64,000 bases of DNA from Glandiceps talaboti (Eukaryota > Hemichordata > Enteropneusta > Spengelidae): positions 19,302,957 through 19,366,956 of the forward strand of contig NC_135569.1 of assembly GCF_964340395.1 (NCBI RefSeq), written 5' to 3'. Made by a program: the position numbers and the translations under genes. A model generated the notes under the pieces. That model did no database searches. It had not been told where the DNA came from and was given only the letters and a program-made list of their open reading frames with translations. The first letter of the stretch is position 1, and each line of letters begins with the position of its first letter. Positions 1 to 48,643 of the stretch are shown one piece after another.

Positions 1-3000
1 ACAATTCTAAATGTCTTAATTGTCATAGTGACAGTGGTACAATTCTAAATGTCTTAATTGTCATAGTGACAGTGGTACAATTCTAAATGTCTTAATTGTC
101 ATAGTGACAGTGGTACAATTCTCAATGTCTTAATTGTCATAGTGACAGTGGTACAATTCTAAATGTCTTAATTGTCATATTGACAGTGGTACAATTCTAA
201 ATGTCTTAATTGTCAGAGTGACAGTGGTACAGTTTTCAATGTCTTAATTGTCATAGTGACAGTGGTACAATTCTAAATGTCTTAATTGTCATAGCGACAG
301 TGGTACAATTCTAAATGTCTTAATTGTCATAGTGACAGTGGTACAATTCTAAATGTCTTAATTGTCATAGTGACAGTGGTACAGTTTTCAATGTCTTAAT
401 TGTCATAGTGACAGTGGTACAGTTTTCAATGTCTTAATTGTCATAGTGACAGTGGTACAATTCTAAATGTCTTAATTGTCATAGTGACAGTGGTACAATT
501 CTCAATGTCTTAATTGTCATAGTGACAGTGGTACAATTCTAAATGTCTTAATTGTCATAGTGACAGTGGTACAATTCTAAATGTCTTAATTGTCATAGTG
601 ACAGTGGTACAATTCTCAATGTCTTAATTGTTATAGTGACAGTGGTACAATTCTAAATGTCTTAATTGTCATAGTGACAGTGGTACAATTCTAAATGTCT
701 TAATTGTCATAGTGACAGTGGTACAATTCTAAATGTCTTAATTGTCATAGTGACAGTGGTACAATTCTAAATGTCTTAATTGTCATAGTGACAGTGGTAC
801 AATTCTAAATGTCTTAATTGTCATAGTGACAGTGGTACAGTTTTCAATGTCTTAATTGTCATAGCGACAGTGGTACAATTCTAAATGTCTTAATTGTCAT
901 AGTGACAGTGGTACAATTCTAAATGTCTTAATTGTCATAGTGACAGTGGTACAATTCTCAATGTCTTAATTGTCATAGTGACAGTGGTACAATTCTCAAT
1001 GTCTTAATTGTCATAGTGACAGTGGTACAGTTTTCAATGTCTTAATTGTCATAGTGACAGTGGTACAATTCTAAATGTCTTAATTGTCATAGTGACAGTG
1101 GTACAATTCTAAATGTCTTAATTGTCATAGTGACAGTGGTACAATTCTCAATGTCTTAATTGTCATAGTGACAGTGGTACAATTCTCAATGTCTTAATTG
1201 TCATAGTGACAGTGGTACAATTCTCAATGTCTTAATTGTCATAGTGACAGTGGTACAGTTTTCAATGTCTTAATTGTCATAGTGACAGTGGTACAATTCT
1301 AAATGTCTTAATTGTCATAGTGACAGTGGTACAATTCTCAATGTCTTAATTGTCATAGTGACAGTGGTACATTTCTAAATGTCTTAATTGTCATAGTGAC
1401 AGTGGTACAATTCTAAATGTCTTAATTGTCATAGTGACAGTGGTACAATTCTAAATGTCTTAATTGTCATAGTGACAGTGGTACAGTTTTCAATGTCTTA
1501 ATTGTCATAGTGACAGTGGTACAATTCTAAATGTCTTAATTGTCATAGTGACAGTGGTACAATTCTAAATGTCTTAATTGTCATAGTGACAGTGGTACAA
1601 TTCTAAATGTCTTAATTGTCATAGTGACAGTGGTACAATTCTAAATGTCTTAATTGTCATAGTGACAGTGGTACAATTCTAAATGTCTTAATTGTCATAG
1701 TGACAGTGGTACAATTCTAAATGTCTTAATTGTCATAGTGACAGTGGTACAATTCTCAATGTCTTAATTGTCATAGTGACAGTGGTACAATTCTAAATGT
1801 CTTAATTGTCATAGTGACAGTGGTACAATTCTAAATGTCTTAATTGTCATAGTGACAGTGGTACAATTCTAAATGTCTTAATTGTCATAGTGACAGTGGT
1901 ACAATTCTAAATGTCTTAATTGTCATAGTGACAGTGGTACAGTTTTCAATGTCTTAATTGTCATAGTGACAGTGGTACAGTTTTCAATGTCTTAATTGTC
2001 ATAGTGACAGTGGTACAATTCTCAATGTCTTAATTGTCATAGTGACAGTGGTACAATTCTAAATGTCTTAATTGTCATAGCGACAGTGGTACAATTCTAA
2101 ATGTCTTAATTGTCATAGTGACAGTGGTACAATTCTAAATGTCTTAATTGTCATAGCGACAGTGGTACAATTCTAAATGTCTTAATTGTCATAGTGACAG
2201 TGGTACAATTCTAAATGTCTTAATTGTCATAGTGACAGTGGTACAATTCTAAATGTCTTAATTGTCATAGTGACAGTGGTACAATTCTCAATGTCTTAAT
2301 TGTCATAGCGACAGTGGTACAATTCTAAATGTCTTAATTGTCATAGTGACAGTGGTACAATTCTAAATGTCTTAATTGTCATAGTGACAGTGGTACAATT
2401 CTAAATGTCTTAATTGTCATAGTGACAGTGGTACAGTTTTCAATGTCTTAATTGTCATAGTGACAGTGGTACAATTCTAAATGTCTTAATTGTCATAGTG
2501 ACAGTGGTACAATTCTAAATGTCTTAATTGTCATAGTGACAGTGGTACAATTCTAAATGTCTTAATTGTCATAGTGACAGTGGTACAATTCTAAATGTCT
2601 TAATTGTCATAGTGACAGTGGTACAATTCTAAATGTCTTAATTGTCATAGTGACAGTGGTACAATTCTAAATGTCTTAATTGTCATAGTGACAGTGGTAC
2701 AATTCTAAATGTCTTAATTGTCATAGTGACAGTGGTACATTTCTAAATGTCTTAATTGTCATAGTGACAGTGGTACAATTCTCAATGTCTTAATTGTCAT
2801 AGTGACAGTGGTACAATTCTAAATGTCTTAATTGTCATAGTGACAGTGGTACAGTTTTCAATGTCTTAATTGTCATAGTGACAGTGGTACAATTCTAAAT
2901 GTCTTAATTGTCATAGTGACAGTGGTACAATTCTAAATGTCTTAATTGTCATAGTGACAGTGGTACAATTCTAAATGTCTTAATTGTCATAGTGACAGTG

Positions 3001-6000
3001 GTACAATTCTAAATGTCTTAATTGTCATAGTGACAGTGGTACAATTCTAAATGTCTTAATTGTCATAGTGACAGTGGTACAATTCTAAATGTCTTAATTG
3101 TCATAGTGACAGTGGTACAATTCTAAATGTCTTAATTGTCATAGTGACAGTGGTACAATTCTAAATGTCTTAATTGTCATAGTGACAGTGGTACAGTTTT
3201 CAATGTCTTAATTGTCATAGTGACAGTGGTACAATTCTAACTGTCTTAATTGTCATAGTGACAGTGGTACAATTCTAAATGTCTTAATTGTCATAGTGAC
3301 AGTGGTACAATTCTAAATGTCTTAATTGTCATAGTGACAGTGGTACAATTCTAAATGTCTTAATTGTCATAGTGACAGTGGTACAATTCTAAATGTCTTA
3401 ATTGTCATAGTGACAGTGGTACAATTCTAAATGTCTTAATTGTCATAGTGACAGTGGTACAATTCTAAATGTCTTAATTGTCATAGTGACAGTGGTACAA
3501 TTCTAAATGTCTTAATTGTCATAGTGACAGTGGTACAATTCTAAATGTCTTAATTGTCATAGTGACAGTGGTACAATTCTAAATGTCTTAATTGTCATAG
3601 TGACAGTGGTACAATTCTCAATGTCTTAATTGTCATAGTGACAGTGGTACAATTCTAAATGTCTTAATTGTCATAGCGACAGTGGTACAATTCTAAATGT
3701 CTTAATTGTCATAGCGACAGTGGTACAATTCTAAATGTCTTAATTGTCATAGTGACAGTGGTACAATTCTAAATGTCTTAATTGTCATAGTGACAGTGGT
3801 ACAGTTTTCAATGTCTTAATTGTCATAGTGACAGTGGTACAATTCTAAATGTCTTAATTGTCATAGTGACAGTGGTACAGTTTTCAATGTCTTAATTGTC
3901 ATAGTGACAGTGGTACAATTCTAAATGTTTTAATTGTCATAGTGACAGTGGTACAATTCTAAATGTCTTAATTGTCATAGTGACAGTGGTACAATTCTCA
4001 ATGTCTTAATTGTCATAGTGACAGTGGTACAGTTTTCAATGTCTTAATTGTCATAGTGACAGTGGTACAATTCTTAATGTCTTAATTGTCATAGTGACAG
4101 TGGTACAATTCTCAATGTCTTAATTGTCATAGTGACAGTGGTACAATTCTAAATGTCTTAATTGTCATAGTGACAGTGGTACAATTCTAAATGTCTTAAT
4201 TGTCATAGTGACAGTGGTACAATTCTAAATGTCTTAATTGTCATAGCGACAGTGGTACAATTCTAAATATCTTAATTGTCATAGTGACAGTGGTACAATT
4301 CTCAATGTCTTAATTGTCATAGTGACAGTGGTACAATTCTAAATGTCTTAATTGTCATAGTGACAGTGGTACAATTCTCAATGTCTTAATTGTCATAGCG
4401 ACAGTGGTACAATTCTAAATGTCTTAATTGTCATAGTGACAGTGGTACAATTCTAAATGTCTTAATTGTCATAGTGACAGTGGTACAATTCTAAATGTCT
4501 TAATTGTCATAGTGACAGTGGTACAGTTTTCAATGTCTTAATTGTCATAGTGACAGTGGTACAATTCTAAATGTCTTAATTGTCATAGTGACAGTGGTAC
4601 AATTCTAAATGTCTTAATTGTCATAGTGACAGTGGTACAATTCTAAATGTCTTAATTGTCATAGTGACAGTGGTACAATTCTAAATGTCTTAATTGTCAT
4701 AGTGACAGTGGTACAATTCTAAATGTCTTAATTGTCATAGTGACAGTGGTACAATTCTAAATGTCTTAATTGTCATAGTGACAGTGGTACATTTCTAAAT
4801 GTCTTAATTGTCATAGTGACAGTGGTACAATTCTCAATGTCTTAATTGTCATAGTGACAGTGGTACAATTCTAAATGTCTTAATTGTCATAGTGACAGTG
4901 GTACAGTTTTCAATGTCTTAATTGTCATAGTGACAGTGGTACAATTCTAAATGTCTTAATTGTCATAGTGACAGTGGTACAATTCTAAATGTCTTAATTG
5001 TCATAGTGACAGTGGTACAATTCTAAATGTCTTAATTGTCATAGTGACAGTGGTACAATTCTAAATGTCTTAATTGTCATAGTGACAGTGGTACAATTCT
5101 AAATGTCTTAATTGTCATAGTGACAGTGGTACAATTCTAAATGTCTTAATTGTCATAGTGACAGTGGTACAATTCTAAATGTCTTAATTGTCATAGTGAC
5201 AGTGGTACAATTCTAAATGTCTTAATTGTCATAGTGACAGTGGTACAGTTTTCAATGTCTTAATTGTCATAGTGACAGTGGTACAATTCTAACTGTCTTA
5301 ATTGTCATAGTGACAGTGGTACAATTCTAAATGTCTTAATTGTCATAGTGACAGTGGTACAATTCTAAATGTCTTAATTGTCATAGTGACAGTGGTACAA
5401 TTCTAAATGTCTTAATTGTCATAGTGACAGTGGTACAATTCTAAATGTCTTAATTGTCAAAGTGACAGTGGTACAATTCTAAATGTCTTAATTGTCATAG
5501 TGACAGTGGTACAATTCTAAATGTCTTAATTGTCATAGTGACAGTGGTACAATTCTAAATGTCTTAATTGTCATAGTGACAGTGGTACAATTCTAAATGT
5601 CTTAATTGTCATAGTGACAGTGGTACAATTCTAAATGTCTTAATTGTCATAGTGACAGTGGTACAATTCTCAATGTCTTAATTGTCATAGTGACAGTGGT
5701 ACAATTCTAAATGTCTTAATTGTCATAGTGACAGTGGTACAATTCTAAATGTCTTAATTGTCATAGTGACAGTGGTACAATTCTAAATGTCTTAATTGTC
5801 ATAGTGACAGTGGTACAATTCTAAATGTCTTAATTGTCATAGTGACAGTGGTACAATTCTCAATGTCTTAATTGTCATAGTGACAGTGGTACAATTCTCA
5901 ATGTCTTAATTGTCATAGTGACAGTGGTACAGTTTTCAATGTCTTAATTGTCATAGTGACAGTGTTACAATTCTAAATGTCTTAATTGTCATAGTGACAG

Positions 6001-9000
6001 TGGTACAATTCTAAATGTCTTAATTGTCATAGTGACAGTGGTACAATTCTAAATGTCTTAATTGTCATAGTGACAGTGGTACAATTCTCAATGTCTTAAT
6101 TGTCATAGTGACAGTGGTACAATTCTAAATGTCTTAATTGTCATATTGACAGTGGTACAATTCTAAATGTCTTAATTGTCAGAGTGACAGTGGTACAGTT
6201 TTCAATGTCTTAATTGTCATAGTGACAGTGGTACAATTCTAAATGTCTTAATTGTCATAGCGACAGTGGTACAATTCTAAATGTCTTAATTGTCATAGTG
6301 ACAGTGGTACAATTCTAAATGTCTTAATTGTCATAGTGACAGTGGTACAGTTTTCAATGTCTTAATTGTCATAGTGACAGTGGTACAGTTTTCAATGTCT
6401 TAATTGTCATAGTGACAGTGGTACAATTCTAAATGTCTTAATTGTCATAGTGACAGTGGTACAATTCTCAATGTCTTAATTGTCATAGTGACAGTGGTAC
6501 AATTCTAAATGTCTTAATTGTCATAGTGACAGTGGTACAATTCTAAATGTCTTAATTGTCATAGTGACAGTGGTACAATTCTCAATGTCTTAATTGTTAT
6601 AGTGACAGTGGTACAATTCTAAATGTCTTAATTGTCATAGTGACAGTGGTACAATTCTAAATGTCTTAATTGTCATAGTGACAGTGGTACAATTCTAAAT
6701 GTCTTAATTGTCATAGTGACAGTGGTACAATTCTAAATGTCTTAATTGTCATAGTGACAGTGGTACAATTCTAAATGTCTTAATTGTCATAGTGACAGTG
6801 GTACAATTCTAAATGTCTTAATTGTCATAGTGACAGTGGTACAGTTTTCAATGTCTTAATTGTCATAGCGACAGTGGTACAATTCTAAATGTCTTAATTG
6901 TCATAGTGACAGTGGTACAATTCTCAATGTCTTAATTGTCATAGTGACAGTGGTACAATTCTCAATGTCTTAATTGTCATAGTGACAGTGGTACAATTCT
7001 CAATGTCTTAATTGTCATAGTGACAGTGGTACAGTTTTCAATGTCTTAATTGTCATAGTGACAGTGGTACAATTCTAAATGTCTTAATTGTCATAGTGAC
7101 AGTGGTACAATTCTAAATGTCTTAATTGTCATAGTGACAGTGGTACAATTCTCAATGTCTTAATTGTCATAGTGACAGTGGTACAATTCTCAATGTCTTA
7201 ATTGTCATAGTGACAGTGGTACAATTCTAAATGTCTTAATTGTCATAGTGACAGTGGTACAATTCTAAATGTCTTAATTGTCATAGTGACAGTGGTACAA
7301 TTCTAAATGTCTTAATTGTCATAGTGACAGTGGTACAATTCTAAATGTCTTAATTGTCATAGTGACAGTGGTACAATTCTAAATGTCTTAATTGTCATAG
7401 TGACAGTGGTACAATTCTCAATGTCTTAATTGTCATAGTGACAGTGGTACAATTCTCAATGTCTTAATTGTCATAGTGACAGTGGTACAGTTTTCAATGT
7501 CTTAATTGTCATAGTGACAGTGTTACAATTCTAAATGTCTTAATTGTCATAGTGACAGTGGTACAATTCTAAATGTCTTAATTGTCATAGTGACAGTGGT
7601 ACAATTCTAAATGTCTTAATTGTCATAGTGACAGTGGTACAATTCTCAATGTCTTAATTGTCATAGTGACAGTGGTACAATTCTAAATGTCTTAATTGTC
7701 ATATTGACAGTGGTACAATTCTAAATGTCTTAATTGTCAGAGTGACAGTGGTACAGTTTTCAATGTCTTAATTGTCATAGTGACAGTGGTACAATTCTAA
7801 ATGTCTTAATTGTCATAGCGACAGTGGTACAATTCTAAATGTCTTAATTGTCATAGTGACAGTGGTACAATTCTAAATGTCTTAATTGTCATAGTGACAG
7901 TGGAACAGTTTTCAATGTCTTAATTGTCATAGTGACAGTGGTACAGTTTTCAATGTCTTAATTGTCATAGTGACAGTGGTACAATTCTAAATGTCTTAAT
8001 TGTCATAGTGACAGTGGTACAATTCTCAATGTCTTAATTGTCATAGTGACAGTGGTACAATTCTAAATGTCTTAATTGTCATAGTGACAGTGGTACAATT
8101 CTAAATGTCTTAATTGTCATAGTGACAGTGGTACAATTCTCAATGTCTTAATTGTTATAGTGACAGTGGTACAATTCTAAATGTCTTAATTGTCATAGTG
8201 ACAGTGGTACAATTCTAAATGTCTTAATTGTCATAGTGACAGTGGTACAATTCTAAATGTCTTAATTGTCATAGTGACAGTGGTACAATTCTAAATGTCT
8301 TAATTGTCATAGTGACAGTGGTACAATTCTAAATGTCTTAATTGTCATAGTGACAGTGGTACAGTTTTCAATGTCTTAATTGTCATAGCGACAGTGGTAC
8401 AATTCTAAATGTCTTAATTGTCATAGTGACAGTGGTACAATTCTAAATGTCTTAATTGTCATAGTGACAGTGGTACAATTCTCAATGTCTTAATTGTCAT
8501 AGTGACAGTGGTACAATTCTCAATGTCTTAATTGTCATAGTGACAGTGGTACAGTTTTCAATGTCTTAATTGTCATAGTGACAGTGGTACAATTCTAAAT
8601 GTCTTAATTGTCATAGTGACAGTGGTACAATTCTAAATGTCTTAATTGTCATAGTGACAGTGGTACAATTCTCAATGTCTTAATTGTCATAGTGACAGTG
8701 GTACAATTCTCAATGTCTTAATTGTCATAGTGACAGTGGTACAATTCTCAATGTCTTAATTGTCATAGTGACAGTGGTACAGTTTTCAATGTCTTAATTG
8801 TCATAGTGACAGTGGTACAATTCTAAATGTCTTAATTGTCATAGTGACAGTGGTACAATTCTCAATGTCTTAATTGTCATAGTGACAGTGGTACATTTCT
8901 AAATGTCTTAATTGTCATAGTGACAGTGGTACAATTCTAAATGTCTTAATTGTCATAGTGACAGTGGTACAATTCTAAATGTCTTAATTGTCATAGTGAC

Positions 9001-12000
9001 AGTGGTACAGTTTTCAATGTCTTAATTGTCATAGTGACAGTGGTACAATTCTAAATGTCTTAATTGTCATAGTGACAGTGGTACAATTCTAAATGTCTTA
9101 ATTGTCATAGTGACAGTGGTACAATTCTAAATGTCTTAATTGTCATAGTGACAGTGGTACAATTCTAAATGTCTTAATTGTCATAGTGACAGTGGTACAA
9201 TTCTAAATGTCTTAATTGTCATAGTGACAGTGGTACAATTCTAAATGTCTTAATTGTCATAGTGACAGTGGTACAATTCTCAATGTCTTAATTGTCATAG
9301 TGACAGTGGTACAATTCTAAATGTCTTAATTGTCATAGTGACAGTGGTACAATTCTAAATGTCTTAATTGTCATAGTGACAGTGGTACAATTCTAAATGT
9401 CTTAATTGTCATAGTGACAGTGGTACAATTCTAAATGTCTTAATTGTCATAGTGACAGTGGTACAGTTTTCAATGTCTTAATTGTCATAGTGACAGTGGT
9501 ACAGTTTTCAATGTCTTAATTGTCATAGTGACAGTGGTACAATTCTCAATGTCTTAATTGTCATAGTGACAGTGGTACAATTCTAAATGTCTTAATTGTC
9601 ATAGCGACAGTGGTACAATTCTAAATGTCTTAATTGTCATAGTGACAGTGGTACAATTCTAAATGTCTTAATTGTCATAGCGACAGTGGTACAATTCTAA
9701 ATGTCTTAATTGTCATAGTGACAGTGGTACAATTCTAAATGTCTTAATTGTCATAGTGACAGTGGTACAATTCTAAATGTCTTAATTGTCATAGTGACAG
9801 TGGTACAATTCTCAATGTCTTAATTGTCATAGCGACAGTGGTACAATTCTAAATGTCTTAATTGTCATAGTGACAGTGGTACAATTCTAAATGTCTTAAT
9901 TGTCATAGTGACAGTGGTACAATTCTAAATGTCTTAATTGTCATAGTGACAGTGGTACAGTTTTCAATGTCTTAATTGTCATAGTGACAGTGGTACAATT
10001 CTAAATGTCTTAATTGTCATAGTGACAGTGGTACAATTCTAAATGTCTTAATTGTCATAGTGACAGTGGTACAATTCTAAATGTCTTAATTGTCATAGTG
10101 ACAGTGGTACAATTCTAAATGTCTTAATTGTCATAGTGACAGTGGTACAATTCTAAATGTCTTAATTGTCATAGTGACAGTGGTACAATTCTAAATGTCT
10201 TAATTGTCATAGTGACAGTGGTACAATTCTAAATGTCTTAATTGTCATAGTGACAGTGGTACATTTCTAAATGTCTTAATTGTCATAGTGACAGTGGTAC
10301 AATTCTCAATGTCTTAATTGTCATAGTGACAGTGGTACAATTCTAAATGTCTTAATTGTCATAGTGACAGTGGTACAGTTTTCAATGTCTTAATTGTCAT
10401 AGTGACAGTGGTACAATTCTAAATGTCTTAATTGTCATAGTGACAGTGGTACAATTCTAAATGTCTTAATTGTCATAGTGACAGTGGTACAATTCTAAAT
10501 GTCTTAATTGTCATAGTGACAGTGGTACAATTCTAAATGTCTTAATTGTCATAGTGACAGTGGTACAATTCTAAATGTCTTAATTGTCATAGTGACAGTG
10601 GTACAATTCTAAATGTCTTAATTGTCATAGTGACAGTGGTACAATTCTAAATGTCTTAATTGTCATAGTGACAGTGGTACAATTCTAAATGTCTTAATTG
10701 TCATAGTGACAGTGGTACAGTTTTCAATGTCTTAATTGTCATAGTGACAGTGGTACAATTCTAACTGTCTTAATTGTCATAGTGACAGTGGTACAATTCT
10801 AAATGTCTTAATTGTCATAGTGACAGTGGTACAATTCTAAATGTCTTAATTGTCATAGTGACAGTGGTACAATTCTAAATGTCTTAATTGTCATAGTGAC
10901 AGTGGTACAATTCTAAATGTCTTAATTGTCATAGTGACAGTGGTACAATTCTAAATGTCTTAATTGTCATAGTGACAGTGGTACAATTCTAAATGTCTTA
11001 ATTGTCATAGTGACAGTGGTACAATTCTAAATGTCTTAATTGTCATAGTGACAGTGGTACAATTCTAAATGTCTTAATTGTCATAGTGACAGTGGTACAA
11101 TTCTAAATGTCTTAATTGTCATAGTGACAGTGGTACAATTCTCAATGTCTTAATTGTCATAGTGACAGTGGTACAATTCTAAATGTCTTAATTGTCATAG
11201 CGACAGTGGTACAATTCTAAATGTCTTAATTGTCATAGCGACAGTGGTACAATTCTAAATGTCTTAATTGTCATAGTGACAGTGGTACAATTCTAAATGT
11301 CTTAATTGTCATAGTGACAGTGGTACAGTTTTCAATGTCTTAATTGTCATAGTGACAGTGGTACAATTCTAAATGTTTTAATTGTCATAGTGACAGTGGT
11401 ACAATTCTAAATGTCTTAATTGTCATAGTGACAGTGGTACAATTCTCAATGTCTTAATTGTCATAGTGACAGTGGTACAGTTTTCAATGTCTTAATTGTC
11501 ATAGTGACAGTGGTACAATTCTTAATGTCTTAATTGTCATAGTGACAGTGGTACAATTCTCAATGTCTTAATTGTCATAGTGACAGTGGTACAATTCTAA
11601 ATGTCTTAATTGTCATAGTGACAGTGGTACAATTCTAAATGTCTTAATTGTCATAGTGACAGTGGTACAATTCTAAATGTCTTAATTGTCATAGCGACAG
11701 TGGTACAATTCTAAATATCTTAATTGTCATAGTGACAGTGGTACAATTCTCAATGTCTTAATTGTCATAGTGACAGTGGTACAATTCTAAATGTCTTAAT
11801 TGTCATAGTGACAGTGGTACAATTCTCAATGTCTTAATTGTCATAGCGACAGTGGTACAATTCTAAATGTCTTAATTGTCATAGTGACAGTGGTACAATT
11901 CTAAATGTCTTAATTGTCATAGTGACAGTGGTACAATTCTAAATGTCTTAATTGTCATAGTGACAGTGGTACAGTTTTCAATGTCTTAATTGTCATAGTG

Positions 12001-15000
12001 ACAGTGGTACAATTCTAAATGTCTTAATTGTCATAGTGACAGTGGTACAATTCTAAATGTCTTAATTGTCATAGTGACAGTGGTACAATTCTAAATGTCT
12101 TAATTGTCATAGTGACAGTGGTACAATTCTAAATGTCTTAATTGTCATAGTGACAGTGGTACAATTCTAAATGTCTTAATTGTCATAGTGACAGTGGTAC
12201 AATTCTAAATGTCTTAATTGTCATAGTGACAGTGGTACATTTCTAAATGTCTTAATTGTCATAGTGACAGTGGTACAATTCTCAATGTCTTAATTGTCAT
12301 AGTGACAGTGGTACAATTCTAAATGTCTTAATTGTCATAGTGACAGTGGTACAGTTTTCAATGTCTTAATTGTCATAGTGACAGTGGTACAATTCTAAAT
12401 GTCTTAATTGTCATAGTGACAGTGGTACAATTCTAAATGTCTTAATTGTCATAGTGACAGTGGTACAATTCTAAATGTCTTAATTGTCATAGTGACAGTG
12501 GTACAATTCTAAATGTCTTAATTGTCATAGTGACAGTGGTACAATTCTAAATGTCTTAATTGTCATAGTGACAGTGGTACAATTCTAAATGTCTTAATTG
12601 TCATAGTGACAGTGGTACAATTCTAAATGTCTTAATTGTCATAGTGACAGTGGTACAATTCTAAATGTCTTAATTGTCATAGTGACAGTGGTACAGTTTT
12701 CAATGTCTTAATTGTCATAGTGACAGTGGTACAATTCTAACTGTCTTAATTGTCATAGTGACAGTGGTACAATTCTAAATGTCTTAATTGTCATAGTGAC
12801 AGTGGTACAATTCTAAATGTCTTAATTGTCATAGTGACAGTGGTACAATTCTAAATGTCTTAATTGTCATAGTGACAGTGGTACAATTCTAAATGTCTTA
12901 ATTGTCATAGTGACAGTGGTACAATTCTAAATGTCTTAATTGTCATAGTGACAGTGGTACAATTCTAAATGTCTTAATTGTCATAGTGACAGTGGTACAA
13001 TTCTAAATGTCTTAATTGTCATAGTGACAGTGGTACAATTCTAAATGTCTTAATTGTCATAGTGACAGTGGTACAATTCTAAATGTCTTAATTGTCATAG
13101 TGACAGTGGTACAATTCTAAATGTCTTAATTGTCATAGTGACAGTGGTACAATTCTCAATGTCTTAATTGTCATAGTGACAGTGGTACAATTCTAAATGT
13201 CTTAATTGTCATAGCGACAGTGGTACAATTCTAAATGTCTTAATTGTCATAGCGACAGTGGTACAATTCTAAATGTCTTAATTGTCATAGTGACAGTGGT
13301 ACAATTCTAAATGTCTTAATTGTCATAGTGACAGTGGTACAGTTTTCAATGTCTTAATTGTCATAGTGACAGTGGTACAATTCTAAATGTCTTAATTGTC
13401 ATAGTGACAGTGGTACAATTCTAAATGTCTTAATTGTCATAGTGACAGTGGTACAATTCTAAATGTCTTAATTGTCATAGTGACAGTGGTACATTTCTAA
13501 ATGTCTTAATTGTCATAGTGACAGTGGTACAATTCTAAATGTCTTAATTGTCATAGTGACAGTGGTACAATTCTAAATGTCTTAATTGTCATAGTGACAG
13601 TGGTACAATTCTAAATGTCTTAATTGTCATAGTGACAGTGGTACAATTCTAAATGTCTTAATTGTCATAGTGACAGTGGTACAATTCTAAATGTCTTAAT
13701 TGTCATAGTGACAGTGGTACAATTCTCAATGTCTTAATTGTCATAGTGACAGTGGTACAATTCTAAATGTCTTAATTGTCATAGTGACAGTGGTACAATT
13801 CTAAATGTCTTAATTGTCATAGTGACAGTGGTACAGTTTTCAATGTCTTAATTGTCATAGTGACAGTGGTACAATTCCAAATGTCTTAATTGTCATAGTG
13901 ACAGTGGTACAGTTTTCAATGTCTTAATTGTCATAGTGACAGTGGTACAATTCTAAATGTCTTAATTGTCATAGTGACAGTGGTACAATTCTAAATGTCT
14001 TAATTGTCATAGTGACAGTGGTACAATTCTAAATGTCTTAATTGTCATAGTGACAGTGGTACAGTTTTCAATGTCTTAATTGTCATAGTGACAGTGGTAC
14101 AATTCTAAATGTCTTAATTGTCATAGTGACAGTGGTACAGTTTTCAATGTCTTAATTGTCATAGTGACAGTGGTACAATTCTAAATGTCTTAATTGTCAT
14201 AGTGACAGTGGTACAATTCTCAATGTCTTAATTGTCATAGTGACAGTGGTACAATTCTAAATGTCTTAATTGTCATAGTGACAGTGGTACAATTCTAAAT
14301 GTCTTAATTGTCATAGTGACAGTGGTACATTTCTAAATGTCTTAATTGTCATAGTGACAGTGGTACAATTCTAAATGTCTTAATTGTCATAGTGACAGTG
14401 GTACAATTCTAAATGTCTTAATTGTCATAGTGACAGTGGTACAATTCTAAATGTCTTAATTGTCATAGTGACAGTGGTACAGTTTTCAATGTCTTAATTG
14501 TCATAGTGACAGTGGTACAATTCCAAATGTCTTAATTGTCATAGTGACAGTGGTACAGTTTTCAATGTCTTAATTGTCATAGTGACAGTGGTACAATTCT
14601 AAATGTCTTAATTGTCATAGTGACAGTGGTACAATTCTAAATGTCTTAATTGTCATAGTGACAGTGGTACAATTCTAAATGTCTTAATTGTCATAGTGAC
14701 AGTGGTACAGTTTTCAATGTCTTAATTGTCATAGTGACAGTGGTACAATTCTAAATGTCTTAATTGTCATAGTGACAGTGGTACATTTCTAAATGTCTGA
14801 ATTGTCATAGTGACAGTGGTACATTTCTAAATGTCTTAATTGTCATAGTGACAGTGGTACAATTCTCAATGTCTTAATTGTCATAGTGACAGTGGTACAA
14901 TTCTAAATGTCTTAATTGTCATAGTGACAGTGGTACAATTCTAAATGTCTTAATTGTCATAGTGACAGTGGTACAATTCTAAATGTCTTAATTGTCATAG

Positions 15001-15308
15001 TGACAGTGGTACAATTCTAAATGTCTTAATTGTCATAGTGACAGTGGTACAATTCTAAATGTCTTAATTGTCATAGTGACAGTGGTACAATTCTAAATGT
15101 CTTAATTGTCATAGTGACAGTGGTACAATTCTAAATGTCTTAATTGTCATAGTGACAGTGGTACAATTCTAAATGTCTTAATTGTCATAGTGACAGTGGT
15201 ACAGTTTTCAATGTCTTAATTGTCATAGTGACAGTGGTACAATTCTAAATGTCTTAATTGTCATAGTGACAGTGGTACAATTCTAAATGTCTTAATTGTC
15301 ATAGTGAC
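1..15308. repeat. 38-bp satellite array, about 403 copies
   Basis: A 38-bp unit repeats head to tail from the first base of the window to 15308, so the true array is longer. Variants recur: units with GTTTTC or TTCTC instead of TTCTA, TAGCGAC instead of TAGTGAC, and 37-bp units beginning ACATTTC. Rare variants recur at fixed spacing, showing higher-order duplication: CTGTCTT at 3241, 5293, 10765 and 12741, ATATCTT at 4269 and 11717, and TATTGAC at 180, 6146 and 7704. Each unit has an inverted pair ACAATT-N11-AATTGT followed by GTCA-TAG-TGAC. No ORF of useful length exists on either strand. It lies 3' of the last visible ACAP exon, so it is intronic if the missing terminal exon is further left. 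Confidence 0.98.
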
Positions 15309-15345
15309 AAACTCATTCTCAATTTTACTGTAAGTTGTTACTTAC

Positions 15346-48643
<33,298 letters not shown>

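Noticed and set aside
1-15308. CRISPR array
   Set aside because: The repeat is continuous with no unique spacers, and the surrounding genes are eukaryotic with introns.
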